Part shown: piece by piece, positions 34,349 through 43,343 of the stretch
How the letters are laid out: each line of letters begins with the position of its first letter
How positions within the stretch are numbered: position 1 is the stretch's first letter
Assembly (NCBI RefSeq): GCF_048572895.1
Contig: NZ_CP183878.1
Span: forward strand, 1,116,001 to 1,180,000
Reading direction: 5' to 3'
Origin: Psychrobacillus sp048572895
Lineage (GTDB): Bacteria; Bacillota; Bacilli; Bacillales_A; Planococcaceae
Length of the DNA: 64,000 nt
Position numbers and translations under genes: made by a program
Notes under the pieces: model-generated
What the model was told of the DNA's origin: nothing
Database searches by the model: none
Seen by the model: the letters and a program-made list of their open reading frames with translations, nothing else

Positions 34349-34462
34349 CTCAGGCAAATAATGCCGCGTCGTGCGGCAATGCCTGAGTGACCAACATCCT
34401 GTTGGACTGAACCATTCGGGCTTTTATGGGCAGTTATCTACTGCCCGTTAATGCGGGACAAA
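34349..34462. repeat. Cluster of consecutive hairpins
   Basis: Three hairpins stand in a row. ACTCAGGCA...TGCCTGAGT encloses TGCCGC/GCGGCA (about 34349-34388). CCAAC/GTTGG has loop ATCCT, and GGGCAGT/ACTGCCC has loop TATCT. The 18-base run TGACCAACATCCTGTTGG appears as its exact reverse complement at 60131-60148. The density of stems suggests a structured RNA or a REP-like element. No protein frame fits. Confidence 0.6.
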
Positions 34463-34483
34463 CGCCATAAAGTTAACGAAGAA

Positions 34484-34640
34484 AAAAGAAGCTGGTCGTG
34501 ACTTCAGTCACGACCAGCTTCTTTAAAGAATCAACCGGTAATAATATAGCGAAACGTCTGTCCAAAGCACTTCAGAAACACTAAAAACAGGTTTTAACCT
34601 TAAAAGACCGGGCATTTTTTTGCCTGGGTTTCTTATGGTT
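34484..34640 (+). repeat. Dispersed repeat B (relative of repeat A)
   Basis: A perfect 18-bp inverted repeat, AAAGAAGCTGGTCGTGAC (34485-34502) with its complement (34507-34524), loop TTCA. Then comes an 80-base tail from TGTCCAAA (34559) to a CCGGGCA/TGCCTGG hairpin (34609-34628), matching repeat A. The two copies are in direct orientation about 2.45 kb apart, either side of the insertion sequence. Confidence 0.75.
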
Positions 34641-34936
34641 TAATGACATAATTACTATGGAAATTGTTGTAAAAGCTACTTTAACCTCACCAATAATAGA
34701 ATACGTTTAAGCATGTAAATTCAGCATAAACCTTTCTGGTATTGGGTAAACTTTATTGGCTTGAAGTATGGGGCTTAAAATTTTATCAGATTAAGCATTC
34801 TGAATCGAGGCTTGAGCATGTTTAGTTTCTTTATGACTAAGTGTTATCTTTAAAATTTTACGAATAGAGTAGGATAATGCTTTTGTAACTCTAACAAATT
34901 AAAAAGATTTTACCTTACTATGAAAGAGGTGCTCAA
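34641..34936. other. Intergenic gap before the small membrane protein gene
   Basis: Roughly 300 AT-rich bases with no open frame, repeat or clear promoter. Only the GAAAGAGGTG ribosome site at 34921-34930 of the next gene was recognised. Confidence 0.5.
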
Positions 34937-35266
34937 ATGAGTTTTAAGATGGCCATACTAGTTTGTTTAACTTTAATGTGTCTAGCTGCTTGTATTACCT
35001 ATTTTTTAGGGAAAAAGGTATCCAAAGGCTTCATGAAATATATACCGGTGTTTTCTTTTTGCATAGGTATGCTCTTTTTTTATATCAAACTCAACTTTAT
35101 CACTCATAATCCAAATTCTTTCGAAAAAGCTTCCGATATAATTACAATTATTATACTTTTTATTGTATTCATTGTTTCTTTATTAGAAGCGGTTATCATT
35201 GATATTGTAGAAAATACAAAATTATTTAGGAAAGGTTTTATGGTTTTAAGAAAAGCTATGAAATAA
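34937..35266 (+). CDS. Small membrane protein of unknown function
   Basis: A 109-residue protein not recognised as any named family. It has three hydrophobic segments (about residues 5-23, 36-52 and 66-90), a KKVSK loop after the first, and a basic C-terminus (NTKLFRKGFMVLRKAMK). The ribosome site GAGGTG 7 bases before the ATG and the terminator after the stop support a real gene. It stands alone between the hairpin/repeat region and rqcH. Confidence 0.65.
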   Translation: MSFKMAILVCLTLMCLAACITYFLGKKVSKGFMKYIPVFSFCIGMLFFYIKLNFITHNPNSFEKASDIITIIILFIVFIVSLLEAVIIDIVENTKLFRKGFMVLRKAMK

Positions 35267-35282
35267 GTAGATGTAAATAATG

Positions 35283-35320
35283 AACAGGTCTGATGGAAAA
35301 TTACTTCCATCAGACCTGTT
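35283..35320. terminator. Bidirectional terminator between the membrane protein gene and rqcH
   Basis: A perfect 15-bp stem AACAGGTCTGATGGA (35283-35297) and its complement (35306-35320). The T run is weak on both sides, but the position between two converging genes fits a shared terminator. Confidence 0.75.
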
Positions 35321-35332
35321 GTTCTCATATTT

Positions 35333-37018
35333 CTATTTCTTCATATGTCTAATTTTCTCTTCATCCGGAGTTACGAACAATGTAGTCTGCTCAAAATAAA
35401 TAACAAAACCAGGCTTTGCCCCACTTGGCTTCTTTACCTGTTTAATCACTGTATAATCTACTGGTACCGAAGCTGATTCACGAGCCTTACTAAAATACGC
35501 TGCCAGATTCGCTGCTTCTAATAGTGCAGTTTCCGAAGGATTATCAGAATGTATTACTACATGTGATCCAGGGATATCCTTCGTATGAAGCCATGTATCG
35601 GTTTTACGAGCTAACTTAAATGTAACAAAATCATTCTGTTTATTGTTTTTACCTACTGCAATTTCGGTGCCGTCCGAAGCAATGTACTTTTCAGGTGTCG
35701 GTTTCGTTGGCTTTTTCTTCTTTTTCGAGGCCCTTGCTTTTAATAAGCCCTGCTCCATAAGTTCTTCTCTAATTTCCTCTATGTCAGTTGGAGATGCTTG
35801 CATTACTTGTTGAAGTAACAATTCGAAATAAGCTATATCTTCTTTGGTTATTTCAAATTGCTGTTCAATTTTTAGTAATGCAGTTTTTGCTTTTGTATAG
35901 CGGCTATAATACCTTTGTGCATTTTGTGTAGCTGTTTTTCTTGTATCTAACGGAATAACGACTTTTTTTTCATTTTCGTCATAATAATTAACAAGCTCTA
36001 TTTCCTTCAATCCTTTATCAATTGCGTAGGCATTTGCCATTAATAGTTCACCGAAGAGCTGATACGTATCCAAGTTCTCTGCTTGTTCAAAGTCTTTTTG
36101 GAGTTTTTTCATTTTTAACTTCAATTTGTTTAATTCGTTTTGAAGCCATTTTTCTAAATCGCCAGCCTGCTGTTTTACACGGTCGCGTTCTGCTTTGGCG
36201 AAATAAACGCGATCGAGTAGATTACCTAAGCTTTCTTCATTAAATTTGTCGCCATCTAAATGTGTCAAAGCATTAGGTGAATAGAAGGTTTTCCCTTTTA
36301 CCTCTACAATTTGCTTTGTAGAGCCACCTTGCTTAATCTCCTGAACAAATTCCTTATAAATTTTAACTCTATCCGCGGAATTTTGGAATCTATACATTAA
36401 TTCCTTGGCATGCAGTGGAGAAAAACCAGAAATTTGGTCCATAATCTCTTTAGGGTCACTGGCTGATCGAAGTACTCCTTCAAGTGTTTCCGAAATTTCC
36501 TGTGGATTCAGCTTATTTTGAGAAGGCGGTGCGATATATGGTTGACCAGGTAAAATAGTACGATAACTATTCATGGAAGGAGATAGATGCTTAATACTCT
36601 CCAAGATTAGATTACGAGAAGGATCGATTAATAGTAAATTGCTATGACGTCCCATAATTTCCATATGAATTTCACGTGAGATATCATCACCAATTTCATT
36701 TTTGCTCTGTATTTGGAAAATAATAATTCGATCGCTTTCGTGTTGATGAATGCCAGTAATTATTCCGCCTTCTAAATGTTTTCGTAGCACCATACAAAAA
36801 AGTGGCGGTTGGGCTGGGTTATCGATTGTTTCATTGGTAATTTGTACACGGGAATAGGATGAATGTACAGAGAACAATAGTTTATAATTTTTACCTTGAG
36901 CTCTTATATGCATTAATATTTCCTGTGCATTTGGTTGGTGAATTTTAGAAATACGACCTGTCACGAGTTGCTGTAATTCGGTTGTCATTGATATTGTAAA
37001 TAAACCATCAAAAGCCAT
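35333..37018 (-). CDS. rqcH: RqcH (YloA), ribosome quality control protein
   Basis: A 561-residue NFACT protein. The N-terminal NFACT-N domain (MAFDGLFTISMTTELQQLVT; GRISKIHQPN) and helix-hairpin-helix region are followed by a coiled coil (about residues 275-420, FAKAERDRVKQQAGDLEKWL). The C-terminal NFACT-R domain has TWLHTKDIPGSHVVIHS. RqcH binds stalled 50S subunits and directs addition of C-terminal alanine tails for degradation; it was earlier annotated as fibronectin-binding protein. As in B. subtilis it is transcribed opposite to the gmk cluster, but yloB, yloC and remA do not follow. Confidence 0.95.
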   Translation of the reverse strand: MAFDGLFTISMTTELQQLVTGRISKIHQPNAQEILMHIRAQGKNYKLLFSVHSSYSRVQITNETIDNPAQPPLFCMVLRKHLEGGIITGIHQHESDRIIIFQIQSKNEIGDDISREIHMEIMGRHSNLLLIDPSRNLILESIKHLSPSMNSYRTILPGQPYIAPPSQNKLNPQEISETLEGVLRSASDPKEIMDQISGFSPLHAKELMYRFQNSADRVKIYKEFVQEIKQGGSTKQIVEVKGKTFYSPNALTHLDGDKFNEESLGNLLDRVYFAKAERDRVKQQAGDLEKWLQNELNKLKLKMKKLQKDFEQAENLDTYQLFGELLMANAYAIDKGLKEIELVNYYDENEKKVVIPLDTRKTATQNAQRYYSRYTKAKTALLKIEQQFEITKEDIAYFELLLQQVMQASPTDIEEIREELMEQGLLKARASKKKKKPTKPTPEKYIASDGTEIAVGKNNKQNDFVTFKLARKTDTWLHTKDIPGSHVVIHSDNPSETALLEAANLAAYFSKARESASVPVDYTVIKQVKKPSGAKPGFVIYFEQTTLFVTPDEEKIRHMKK

Positions 37019-37103
37019 AAGTAATCCTCTTTCAAAACATTATTTTGTATTTAGCGACTGGCGCCTACCGTCAAAGTAAAGTGGCGTCTTGTGCTTTTCT
37101 TAT

Positions 37104-37230
37104 TTGTCTAGTTCCAGCGCCTAGCCCCTCGGGGTCAAATGTGAAAAAGCTGTGGTGGCTGAGGAGAGCTGCCTCCTTGCTTTTGCAAATTTACCTGTCG
37201 GGGCTTACATAGGCGCTTGCACTTTTCTTA
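37104..37230 (+). repeat. GCGCCT-type intergenic repeat (family D), copy 1
   Basis: Runs from TTGTCTAGTTCCAGCGCCTA to TTACATAGGCGCTTGCACTT. Related copies are at 60699-60820 in the same orientation and in tandem at 50154-50446 in the opposite orientation. A partial unit (GACTGGCGCC...GTGCTTTTCTTA) lies directly upstream at about 37055-37100. It occupies the rqcH-gmk gap, where B. subtilis has yloB, yloC and remA. Confidence 0.8.
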
Positions 37231-37258
37231 TATATCTTATCATTTTCCACCGTACTTG

Positions 37259-37267
37259 TGTTATAAT
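37259..37267 (+). promoter_or_regulatory. Extended -10 promoter of gmk
   Basis: TGTTATAAT is a perfect TATAAT (37262-37267) with the TGn extension; the region 17 bases upstream has no good -35 box. It lies 59 bases before gmk. Confidence 0.5.
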
Positions 37268-37325
37268 CAGTTAAGTATGTAATTGTTGAAGTCGACGTAG
37301 TATGACTGTATTTGAAGGAGACGTT

Positions 37326-37946
37326 ATGCGAAGAGAAAAAGGTATATTGATCGTTTTATCAGGTCCGTCAGGAGTAGGTAAAGGGACAGTCAGAAAAGAA
37401 TTATTTTCAGAGCCAGGAACAAACTATGAGTATTCTATATCCATGACTACGAGAAGTCCTCGTGAAGGTGAAGTGGATGGAGTAGACTATTTCTTTAAAC
37501 AAAAAGAAGAGTTTGAACAGCTAATTGAAGAAGGTAAGTTGTTGGAGTATGCATCCTACGTAGGAAATTACTATGGGACACCTATCGACTATGTAAATGC
37601 TACGTTAGATTCTGGACGAGATGTGTTTTTAGAAATCGAAGTCCAAGGAGCGGCGCTTGTTCGCGAAAAAGCTCCAGAAGCACTATTTATTTTCCTTGCG
37701 CCTCCAAGCCTGTCTGAGCTCGAGCAAAGACTTATAGGTAGAGGAACGGAAACAGAAGATGTCATCAGTTCAAGGATTAAAGCTGCACGACAAGAGCTTG
37801 AAATGATGCATTTATATGATTATGTTGTAGAGAACGATGAAGTGGCTAAAGCATGCGCGAAAATTAACGCAATTGTAGTAGCAGAACATTGTCGACGTGA
37901 ACGTGTAGAAAAAAGATATTCAGCTATGCTGGAAGGAGAATTATAA
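37326..37946 (+). CDS. gmk: Guanylate kinase
   Basis: A 206-residue P-loop kinase converting GMP and ATP to GDP and ADP. Walker A is LSGPSGVGKGTV at residues 10-21, the GMP-binding segment is SMTTRSPREGEVDGVDYFF, and EVQGA follows. The ATG at 37326 is 5 bases after GAAGGAG; the ATG at 37302 gives an unlikely extension. The stop is directly followed by rpoZ with no gap. Confidence 0.96.
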   Translation: MRREKGILIVLSGPSGVGKGTVRKELFSEPGTNYEYSISMTTRSPREGEVDGVDYFFKQKEEFEQLIEEGKLLEYASYVGNYYGTPIDYVNATLDSGRDVFLEIEVQGAALVREKAPEALFIFLAPPSLSELEQRLIGRGTETEDVISSRIKAARQELEMMHLYDYVVENDEVAKACAKINAIVVAEHCRRERVEKRYSAMLEGEL

Positions 37947-38171
37947 ATGTTATATCCATCTGTAGATTCTTTAAAAACCCAAATCGATTCAAAATATTCT
38001 TTAGTGAGTGTTGCTTCTAAAAGAGCACGCCAACTACAAGAAGAAGGCGGCGAACGTCTGATTTCATATGTATCTCATAAGCAAGTTGGGAGAGCGTTAG
38101 AAGAAGTTGCAGCTGGTGAACTTACTATACAATCATCTAGTGATTCTGTTGTTTATGAAGACGAAGTATAA
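37947..38171 (+). CDS. rpoZ: RNA polymerase omega subunit
   Basis: A 74-residue protein with the omega fold: MLYPSVDSLKTQIDSKYSLV, SKRARQLQ and the conserved K-Q/A-V-G-R-A-L-E-E-V-A segment (KQVGRALEEVAAGEL). It helps assemble and stabilise RNA polymerase. The gmk-rpoZ-coaBC order is conserved. GGAAGGAG lies just upstream of the ATG, inside gmk. Confidence 0.93.
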   Translation: MLYPSVDSLKTQIDSKYSLVSVASKRARQLQEEGGERLISYVSHKQVGRALEEVAAGELTIQSSSDSVVYEDEV

Positions 38172-38220
38172 TATTTAACAATACGCAAGTAGATGTCTCA
38201 ACAAGCTGCGGATTAACTGC

Positions 38221-38262
38221 AACCTCCCAAAGAATGTACGGTTCTTTGGGAGGTTGTTGTTT
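38221..38262 (+). terminator. Terminator between rpoZ and coaBC
   Basis: A perfect 14-bp stem AACCTCCCAAAGAA (38221-38234) with its complement (38242-38255), followed by TGTTGTTT. The broken T run suggests partial termination. Confidence 0.75.
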
Positions 38263-38279
38263 AGAGGGGAGAATTCAAG

Positions 38280-39485
38280 TTGTTAACTTCTAAAAAAATT
38301 CTTGTTTGTGTTACTGGTGGTATTGCCGTTTATAAAGCGGTTGCATTGGTTAGTAAATTGACACAAGCAGGGGCAAATGTAAAAGTAATGATGACAAAAT
38401 CGGCAATGGAATTTGTTCAGCCATTAAGCTTTCAGGCTATGTCTAGAAATGATGTGTATTTTGATACATTTGATGAAAAAGACTCTAGCGTTATAGCACA
38501 TATCGATTTAGCAGACTGGGCAGATTTAGTTATTGTAGCTCCTGCGACTGCCAATGTAATCGGCAAGCTTGCAAATGGTATTGCGGATGATATGGTGACT
38601 ACTACGTTATTGGCAACAACTGCGGATGTATGGATAGCACCTGCAATGAATGTACATATGTATGAACATGCTGCTGTTATACGTAATATTACTCAACTTT
38701 CAAGTGATGGTTATCAGTTTATCGAGCCTTCTGAAGGTTTTTTAGCATGTGGATATGTAGGGAAAGGTCGATTAGAAGAACCAGAGAAAATAGTGCAGTT
38801 GGTAGTGGCACATTTTGGACCGAAAGAACTACCTTTAAAAGGAACAAAAGTTGTCGTAACGGCAGGTCCAACTAGAGAGAGAATTGACCCTGTCCGATTT
38901 TTGACTAATTTTTCTAGTGGGAAAATGGGATATGCTATGGCCGAGGCTGCAGCAAGTCTAGGAGCAGAAACTATATTGATCTCTGGTCCTGTCAGTTTGA
39001 GTGCTCCAGCAAACGTTACGCTTGTTTCCGTAGAAAGTGCAAAAGAAATGCTTGATGCCGTGTTGCTTCATTTTGAGACAGCTTCTATAGTTATAAAAAC
39101 TGCTGCCGTGGCAGATTATAAACCAAAAGAAGTATATTCTCAGAAGATGAAAAAGCAAGCTGGTGATTCTACTATTGTGTTAGAAAGAACTACCGATATT
39201 CTATTGGAACTGGGTAAACGAAAAAAGGACCAATTATTAATAGGCTTTGCAGCAGAAACAAATGATGTAATCCATTATGCTGAAGGCAAGCTGGTAAAGA
39301 AAAATGCAGATTATATTATTGCTAATGACGTGACCGAAGCGGGCTCAGGATTTGGAACAGATACGAATGCTGTTACGTTAGTTGGTAAAAATATAGAACA
39401 GTATTTTCCTCATCAAAGCAAGAAAGAGCTTGCGTTACAAATACTGCAAACAATTATTCAATTGGAGAAAGATGATGTCAAATGA
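38280..39485 (+). CDS. coaBC: Bifunctional phosphopantothenoylcysteine decarboxylase/synthetase
   Basis: A 401-residue CoA-biosynthesis enzyme. The N-terminal CoaC flavoprotein domain (GGIAVYKAVALVSKL; PAMNVHMYEH; ACGYVGKGRLEE with the active Cys) decarboxylates phosphopantothenoylcysteine. The C-terminal CoaB domain (VTAGPTRERIDPVRFLTNFS; GFAAET; KKNADYIIANDV) makes it from phosphopantothenate, cysteine and CTP. The start is TTG with a GAGGGGAG site; the stop overlaps priA by 4 bases. Confidence 0.95.
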   Translation: MLTSKKILVCVTGGIAVYKAVALVSKLTQAGANVKVMMTKSAMEFVQPLSFQAMSRNDVYFDTFDEKDSSVIAHIDLADWADLVIVAPATANVIGKLANGIADDMVTTTLLATTADVWIAPAMNVHMYEHAAVIRNITQLSSDGYQFIEPSEGFLACGYVGKGRLEEPEKIVQLVVAHFGPKELPLKGTKVVVTAGPTRERIDPVRFLTNFSSGKMGYAMAEAAASLGAETILISGPVSLSAPANVTLVSVESAKEMLDAVLLHFETASIVIKTAAVADYKPKEVYSQKMKKQAGDSTIVLERTTDILLELGKRKKDQLLIGFAAETNDVIHYAEGKLVKKNADYIIANDVTEAGSGFGTDTNAVTLVGKNIEQYFPHQSKKELALQILQTIIQLEKDDVK

Positions 39486-41893
39486 TAGTAGAAGTTATTG
39501 TCGATGTATCAGCTTATCCTATTGATCGGCCTTTTGACTATATTGTTCCTGAAAAATTAGAAACTGTTATTGAGCGTGGAAGTCGTGTACATGTTCCTTT
39601 TGGAAATAGAAAAGTACAAGGATTTATAACGAATATAAAAGAGCATTCTGATTTAGATGTATCCAAACTGAAAGAAATAATCTCTATAATTGATGTAGAA
39701 CCCGTAATAACCGAAGAATTATTACAGCTTTCCAAATGGATGACCAATAAAACATTATGCTATGAAATAGATGCACTTCAAGTAATGCTACCAGCTGCTC
39801 TCCGTGCTACATATAAAAAAGAAATTCTGCTAGTAGAGTCAGATGGGGTAGATATAGAGACGCTAGCTTTATTTGGTTCAAAAAATAATATATCGTATGA
39901 TGTTTTTGAAAAAGCTGGGTTATTAAAGCAGTTGAAAAAGTATCTAGATCAAGGTAACTTCCAGTTGGAGACTGTTATTAAGCAACATGGAAAGGTAAAG
40001 ACAATCGCCAAATATCGTATGGTGGAGAACAAGGAGCTAGTTCATGCCCAACTAAGTGAACTCCCCAAAAATGCGGTTAAACAAAAAGAGCTAATCGAAT
40101 GGCTATTTATGCAAAAGCAACCTTCCTTTACTATGGCAGAACTTAAAGATTCTGCACAAACAAATAATCATACGGTTAAAGCTTTAATCGATAAAGGAAT
40201 ACTAGAAAAAGAAAATAAAGAAATATACCGTGAAATAAGTAGTCTAGAGTATAACGATAAAGACCACAGATTTAAATTGACTGATGAACAACAGGAAGCG
40301 CTAGCTCAGATCAATGACGCACAGGATAAAGATCAGCCTACTACTTTTCTTTTACATGGCATTACTGGTAGCGGCAAAACAGAAATATATTTAAATGCAA
40401 TTGAAAAGTCAATCAATGAAGGCAAACAAGCAATTATGCTTGTACCTGAAATATCGTTGACTCCGCAAATGACCAGAAGATTTAAATTACGATTCGACGA
40501 TAAAGTAGCTGTAATGCATAGTGGATTATCAGTTGGAGAAAAGTTTGATGAATGGCGTAAAATCTGGCGAGGTGAAGTAAAGGTTGTTGTAGGAGCTAGA
40601 TCTGCAATATTCGCACCATTTAAAAACCTAGGTTTGATTATTTTAGACGAGGAGCATGAGTCGACCTATAAGCAGGAAGATACGCCAAGATACCATGCTA
40701 GAGATGTAGCCATTTGGAGAAGTAATTTTCACGGGTGTCCAGTTATTTTAGGAAGCGCAACTCCTTCACTTGAATCGTATGCACGTGCTTCAAAGGGAGT
40801 GTACAGTTTGTTAACTTTGCAGATGCGTGCGAAAGAACAGTCATTACCATTCGTAAATGTTGTGGACATGCGTGCAGAGTTAAAAAGTGGAAATCGTTCT
40901 ATGTTTAGTGTAGACCTTGCGGATGCTATCAGAGAAAAGTTAGATAAAAAAGAACAAATTGTATTATTTTTAAATAAAAGAGGATTTTCTTCCTTTGTAT
41001 TATGTAGAGACTGTGGAACTGTAGTAGAATGCGACAATTGTGATATTTCGCTCACCTATCACCGAGAGGGGGAGCAGCTTAAATGTCATTATTGTGGACA
41101 TGAAGAACCAGTGCCTAAGCAATGTCCAGAATGTTCTAGTGAGCATATTCGCTTTTTTGGAACAGGTACTCAAAAAGTAGAAGAAGAGATCACTAAGTTA
41201 TTTCCTTACGCTAGAGTACTTCGAATGGATGTAGATACAACTAGAACGAAAGGTTCACATGAACGAATTTTAAAACAATTCGGAGATGGCGAAGCGGATA
41301 TCTTACTTGGAACTCAAATGATAGCAAAAGGGTTAGATTTCCCGAATATTACGCTTGTTGGTGTATTAAATGCGGATACAACTTTGCACTTAGCCGATTT
41401 TAGAGCAGCCGAAAAAACATTTCAGCTAATGACACAAGTTAGTGGACGGGCTGGCAGACATGATAAAGAAGGTCAAGTGTATATCCAAACGTATACACCG
41501 GAGCATTATGCAATAGAATATTCGAAATCACAGTTGTATGAGCCTTTCTATCATAAAGAAATGCTGGTGCGAAAACAGTTCGAATATCCACCTTTTTACT
41601 ATTTAACACTTGTTCAGGTAACCCATGAAAATGTACTGTTAGCTGCGGAATATGCAAAATTAGCAACCGATTGGTTACGTGCAAATTTATCTTCCTCCAC
41701 GATGGTAATTGGACCAACTTCTAGTGCAATCAGTAAAATACAAAATAGATATCGTTACCAATGTTTGATAAAATACAAAAAAGAACCAATTTTAGTAGAA
41801 AAGCTTCAACAATTAATAAAAATATACCGAACCGAGTGGATAAAAAAAGGAATCATTTTGACTATTGATTTGGATCCATCTACTATTTTATAA
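39482..41893 (+). CDS. priA: Primosomal protein N' (replication restart helicase)
   Basis: An 803-residue superfamily 2 helicase that reloads the replisome at collapsed forks. The N-terminal DNA-binding domain begins VDVSAYPIDRPFDYIVP. Helicase motifs are GITGSGKTEIYL (Walker A, about residue 296), LILDEEHESTYKQ (DEEH), GSATPSLES and GRAGR. Between the lobes is the zinc module with eight cysteines (CRDCGTVVECDNCD, then CHYCG and CPEC). Follows coaBC with an ATGA overlap. Confidence 0.96.
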   Translation: MIVEVIVDVSAYPIDRPFDYIVPEKLETVIERGSRVHVPFGNRKVQGFITNIKEHSDLDVSKLKEIISIIDVEPVITEELLQLSKWMTNKTLCYEIDALQVMLPAALRATYKKEILLVESDGVDIETLALFGSKNNISYDVFEKAGLLKQLKKYLDQGNFQLETVIKQHGKVKTIAKYRMVENKELVHAQLSELPKNAVKQKELIEWLFMQKQPSFTMAELKDSAQTNNHTVKALIDKGILEKENKEIYREISSLEYNDKDHRFKLTDEQQEALAQINDAQDKDQPTTFLLHGITGSGKTEIYLNAIEKSINEGKQAIMLVPEISLTPQMTRRFKLRFDDKVAVMHSGLSVGEKFDEWRKIWRGEVKVVVGARSAIFAPFKNLGLIILDEEHESTYKQEDTPRYHARDVAIWRSNFHGCPVILGSATPSLESYARASKGVYSLLTLQMRAKEQSLPFVNVVDMRAELKSGNRSMFSVDLADAIREKLDKKEQIVLFLNKRGFSSFVLCRDCGTVVECDNCDISLTYHREGEQLKCHYCGHEEPVPKQCPECSSEHIRFFGTGTQKVEEEITKLFPYARVLRMDVDTTRTKGSHERILKQFGDGEADILLGTQMIAKGLDFPNITLVGVLNADTTLHLADFRAAEKTFQLMTQVSGRAGRHDKEGQVYIQTYTPEHYAIEYSKSQLYEPFYHKEMLVRKQFEYPPFYYLTLVQVTHENVLLAAEYAKLATDWLRANLSSSTMVIGPTSSAISKIQNRYRYQCLIKYKKEPILVEKLQQLIKIYRTEWIKKGIILTIDLDPSTIL

Positions 41894-41916
41894 GGTGCAT
41901 GAAAAGAGGAAAAGAA

Positions 41917-42405
41917 ATGGCAATACGTCCAATTATTACACATCCAAATGATGTATTATTAAAGAAATGTGAAGACATTACTGTATTTGATACCAAACTA
42001 GCCAAGCTTTTAGATGATATGTACGACACAATGGTCGCTTCTGATGGAATTGGAATAGCTGCACCACAGGTCGGAGAATCTATTCAAGCAGCAATCGTTG
42101 ACTTAGGCGAAGGTCAGGATATTATCGAAATGATCAATCCAGAGATAGTAGAAATCGGAGGATCAGAAATAGAAGTGGAAGGTTGCTTAAGTTTTCCAGA
42201 CATTTATGGAGAAGTAGAACGTCCATTTTATGTGAAAGTAGAAGCTCAGGATCGAACAGGGGCTTTATATGAATTACAAGCAGAGGATTATGAAGCAAGA
42301 GCCATTTTACATGAAATAGATCATTTACATGGTGTTTTATTTACGACAAAGGTTATTCGTTATGTTGAACTGGAAGAACTTGAAAATGAGGTGGAAGAAG
42401 TATGA
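41917..42405 (+). CDS. def: Peptide deformylase
   Basis: A 162-residue metalloprotease that removes the formyl group from nascent proteins. The three motifs are GIGIAAPQVG, EGCLSFPDI (metal Cys) and HEIDHLHGVLF (HExxH form with two metal His). The ATG at 41917 has AGAGGA 6 bases upstream; the in-frame ATG at 41899 is less likely. The stop overlaps fmt by 4 bases, pairing deformylase with formyltransferase as usual. Confidence 0.95.
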   Translation: MAIRPIITHPNDVLLKKCEDITVFDTKLAKLLDDMYDTMVASDGIGIAAPQVGESIQAAIVDLGEGQDIIEMINPEIVEIGGSEIEVEGCLSFPDIYGEVERPFYVKVEAQDRTGALYELQAEDYEARAILHEIDHLHGVLFTTKVIRYVELEELENEVEEV

Positions 42406-43343
42406 CATCTATTATCTTCATGGGTACCCCAGCATTTTCAGCACCTATCCTAAGAATGTTAGTGGAGGAAGGCTATAAGGTAAAGGCTGTCGTGACTCAA
42501 CCAGATCGACCAGTAGGTAGAAAAAAAGTATTGACTGCACCTCCTGTTAAAGAAGAGGCTATACAACTTGGGTTGCCTGTCATTCAACCAAATAAACTAA
42601 AGGGATCAGAGGAGCTAGACCAAATTATCGCTCTAAAGCCAGATTTAATCATTACTGCTGCTTTCGGGCAGATTCTTCCAAAAGAATTGTTAGAAGTTCC
42701 TGAGCTTGGCTGTATTAATGTTCATGCATCGTTACTACCTGCTTATCGTGGCGGAGCCCCAATTCATCAGGCAATTATAGATGGTCAAAGTAAAACAGGT
42801 GTAACAATAATGTATATGGAAGAAAAGTTAGACGCTGGAGATATCATATCGCAAAGCGAAATATCAATTGAACATACGGATGATACTGGTCTGTTATTTG
42901 AAAAGCTAAGTGCAATAGGTTCTGAGCTACTTAAAGAGACATTACCTTCGATTATTGCAAAAACGAATAGTCGCACTAAACAGGATGACACAAAAGTAAC
43001 TTTTGCTAAAAATATTTCACGTGAACAAGAAAGAATAGATTGGAATAATTCGACGTTGCAAATACACAATCAAATTCGTGGGCTACACCCTTGGCCTGTA
43101 GCTTATACAACATTAGATGGACAGGTTGTGAAGATTTGGAAGGCAGATACCACTTCCATTCAGACGAATGAAAAACCCGGAACTGTTGTGAAAATTGAGT
43201 CAGATTATTTCGTTGTTCAAACTGGAAAGTCTGGAACAATTCGCATTAATGAATTACAACCAGCTGGTAAAAAGAAAATGTCCGCTGAGGATTATTTACG
43301 CGGCGTAGGCTCTAAATTGCGAATAGGAGATATATTTGAATGA
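42402..43343 (+). CDS. fmt: Methionyl-tRNA formyltransferase
   Basis: A 313-residue enzyme formylating initiator Met-tRNA. The N-terminal formyltransferase domain contains the catalytic Asn/His in INVHASLLPAYRGGAPIHQA and the Asp in EEKLDAGDII. The C-terminal domain holds IRGLHPWPVAYT. It overlaps def at its start and rsmB at its end, by 4 bases each. Confidence 0.96.
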   Translation: MTSIIFMGTPAFSAPILRMLVEEGYKVKAVVTQPDRPVGRKKVLTAPPVKEEAIQLGLPVIQPNKLKGSEELDQIIALKPDLIITAAFGQILPKELLEVPELGCINVHASLLPAYRGGAPIHQAIIDGQSKTGVTIMYMEEKLDAGDIISQSEISIEHTDDTGLLFEKLSAIGSELLKETLPSIIAKTNSRTKQDDTKVTFAKNISREQERIDWNNSTLQIHNQIRGLHPWPVAYTTLDGQVVKIWKADTTSIQTNEKPGTVVKIESDYFVVQTGKSGTIRINELQPAGKKKMSAEDYLRGVGSKLRIGDIFE

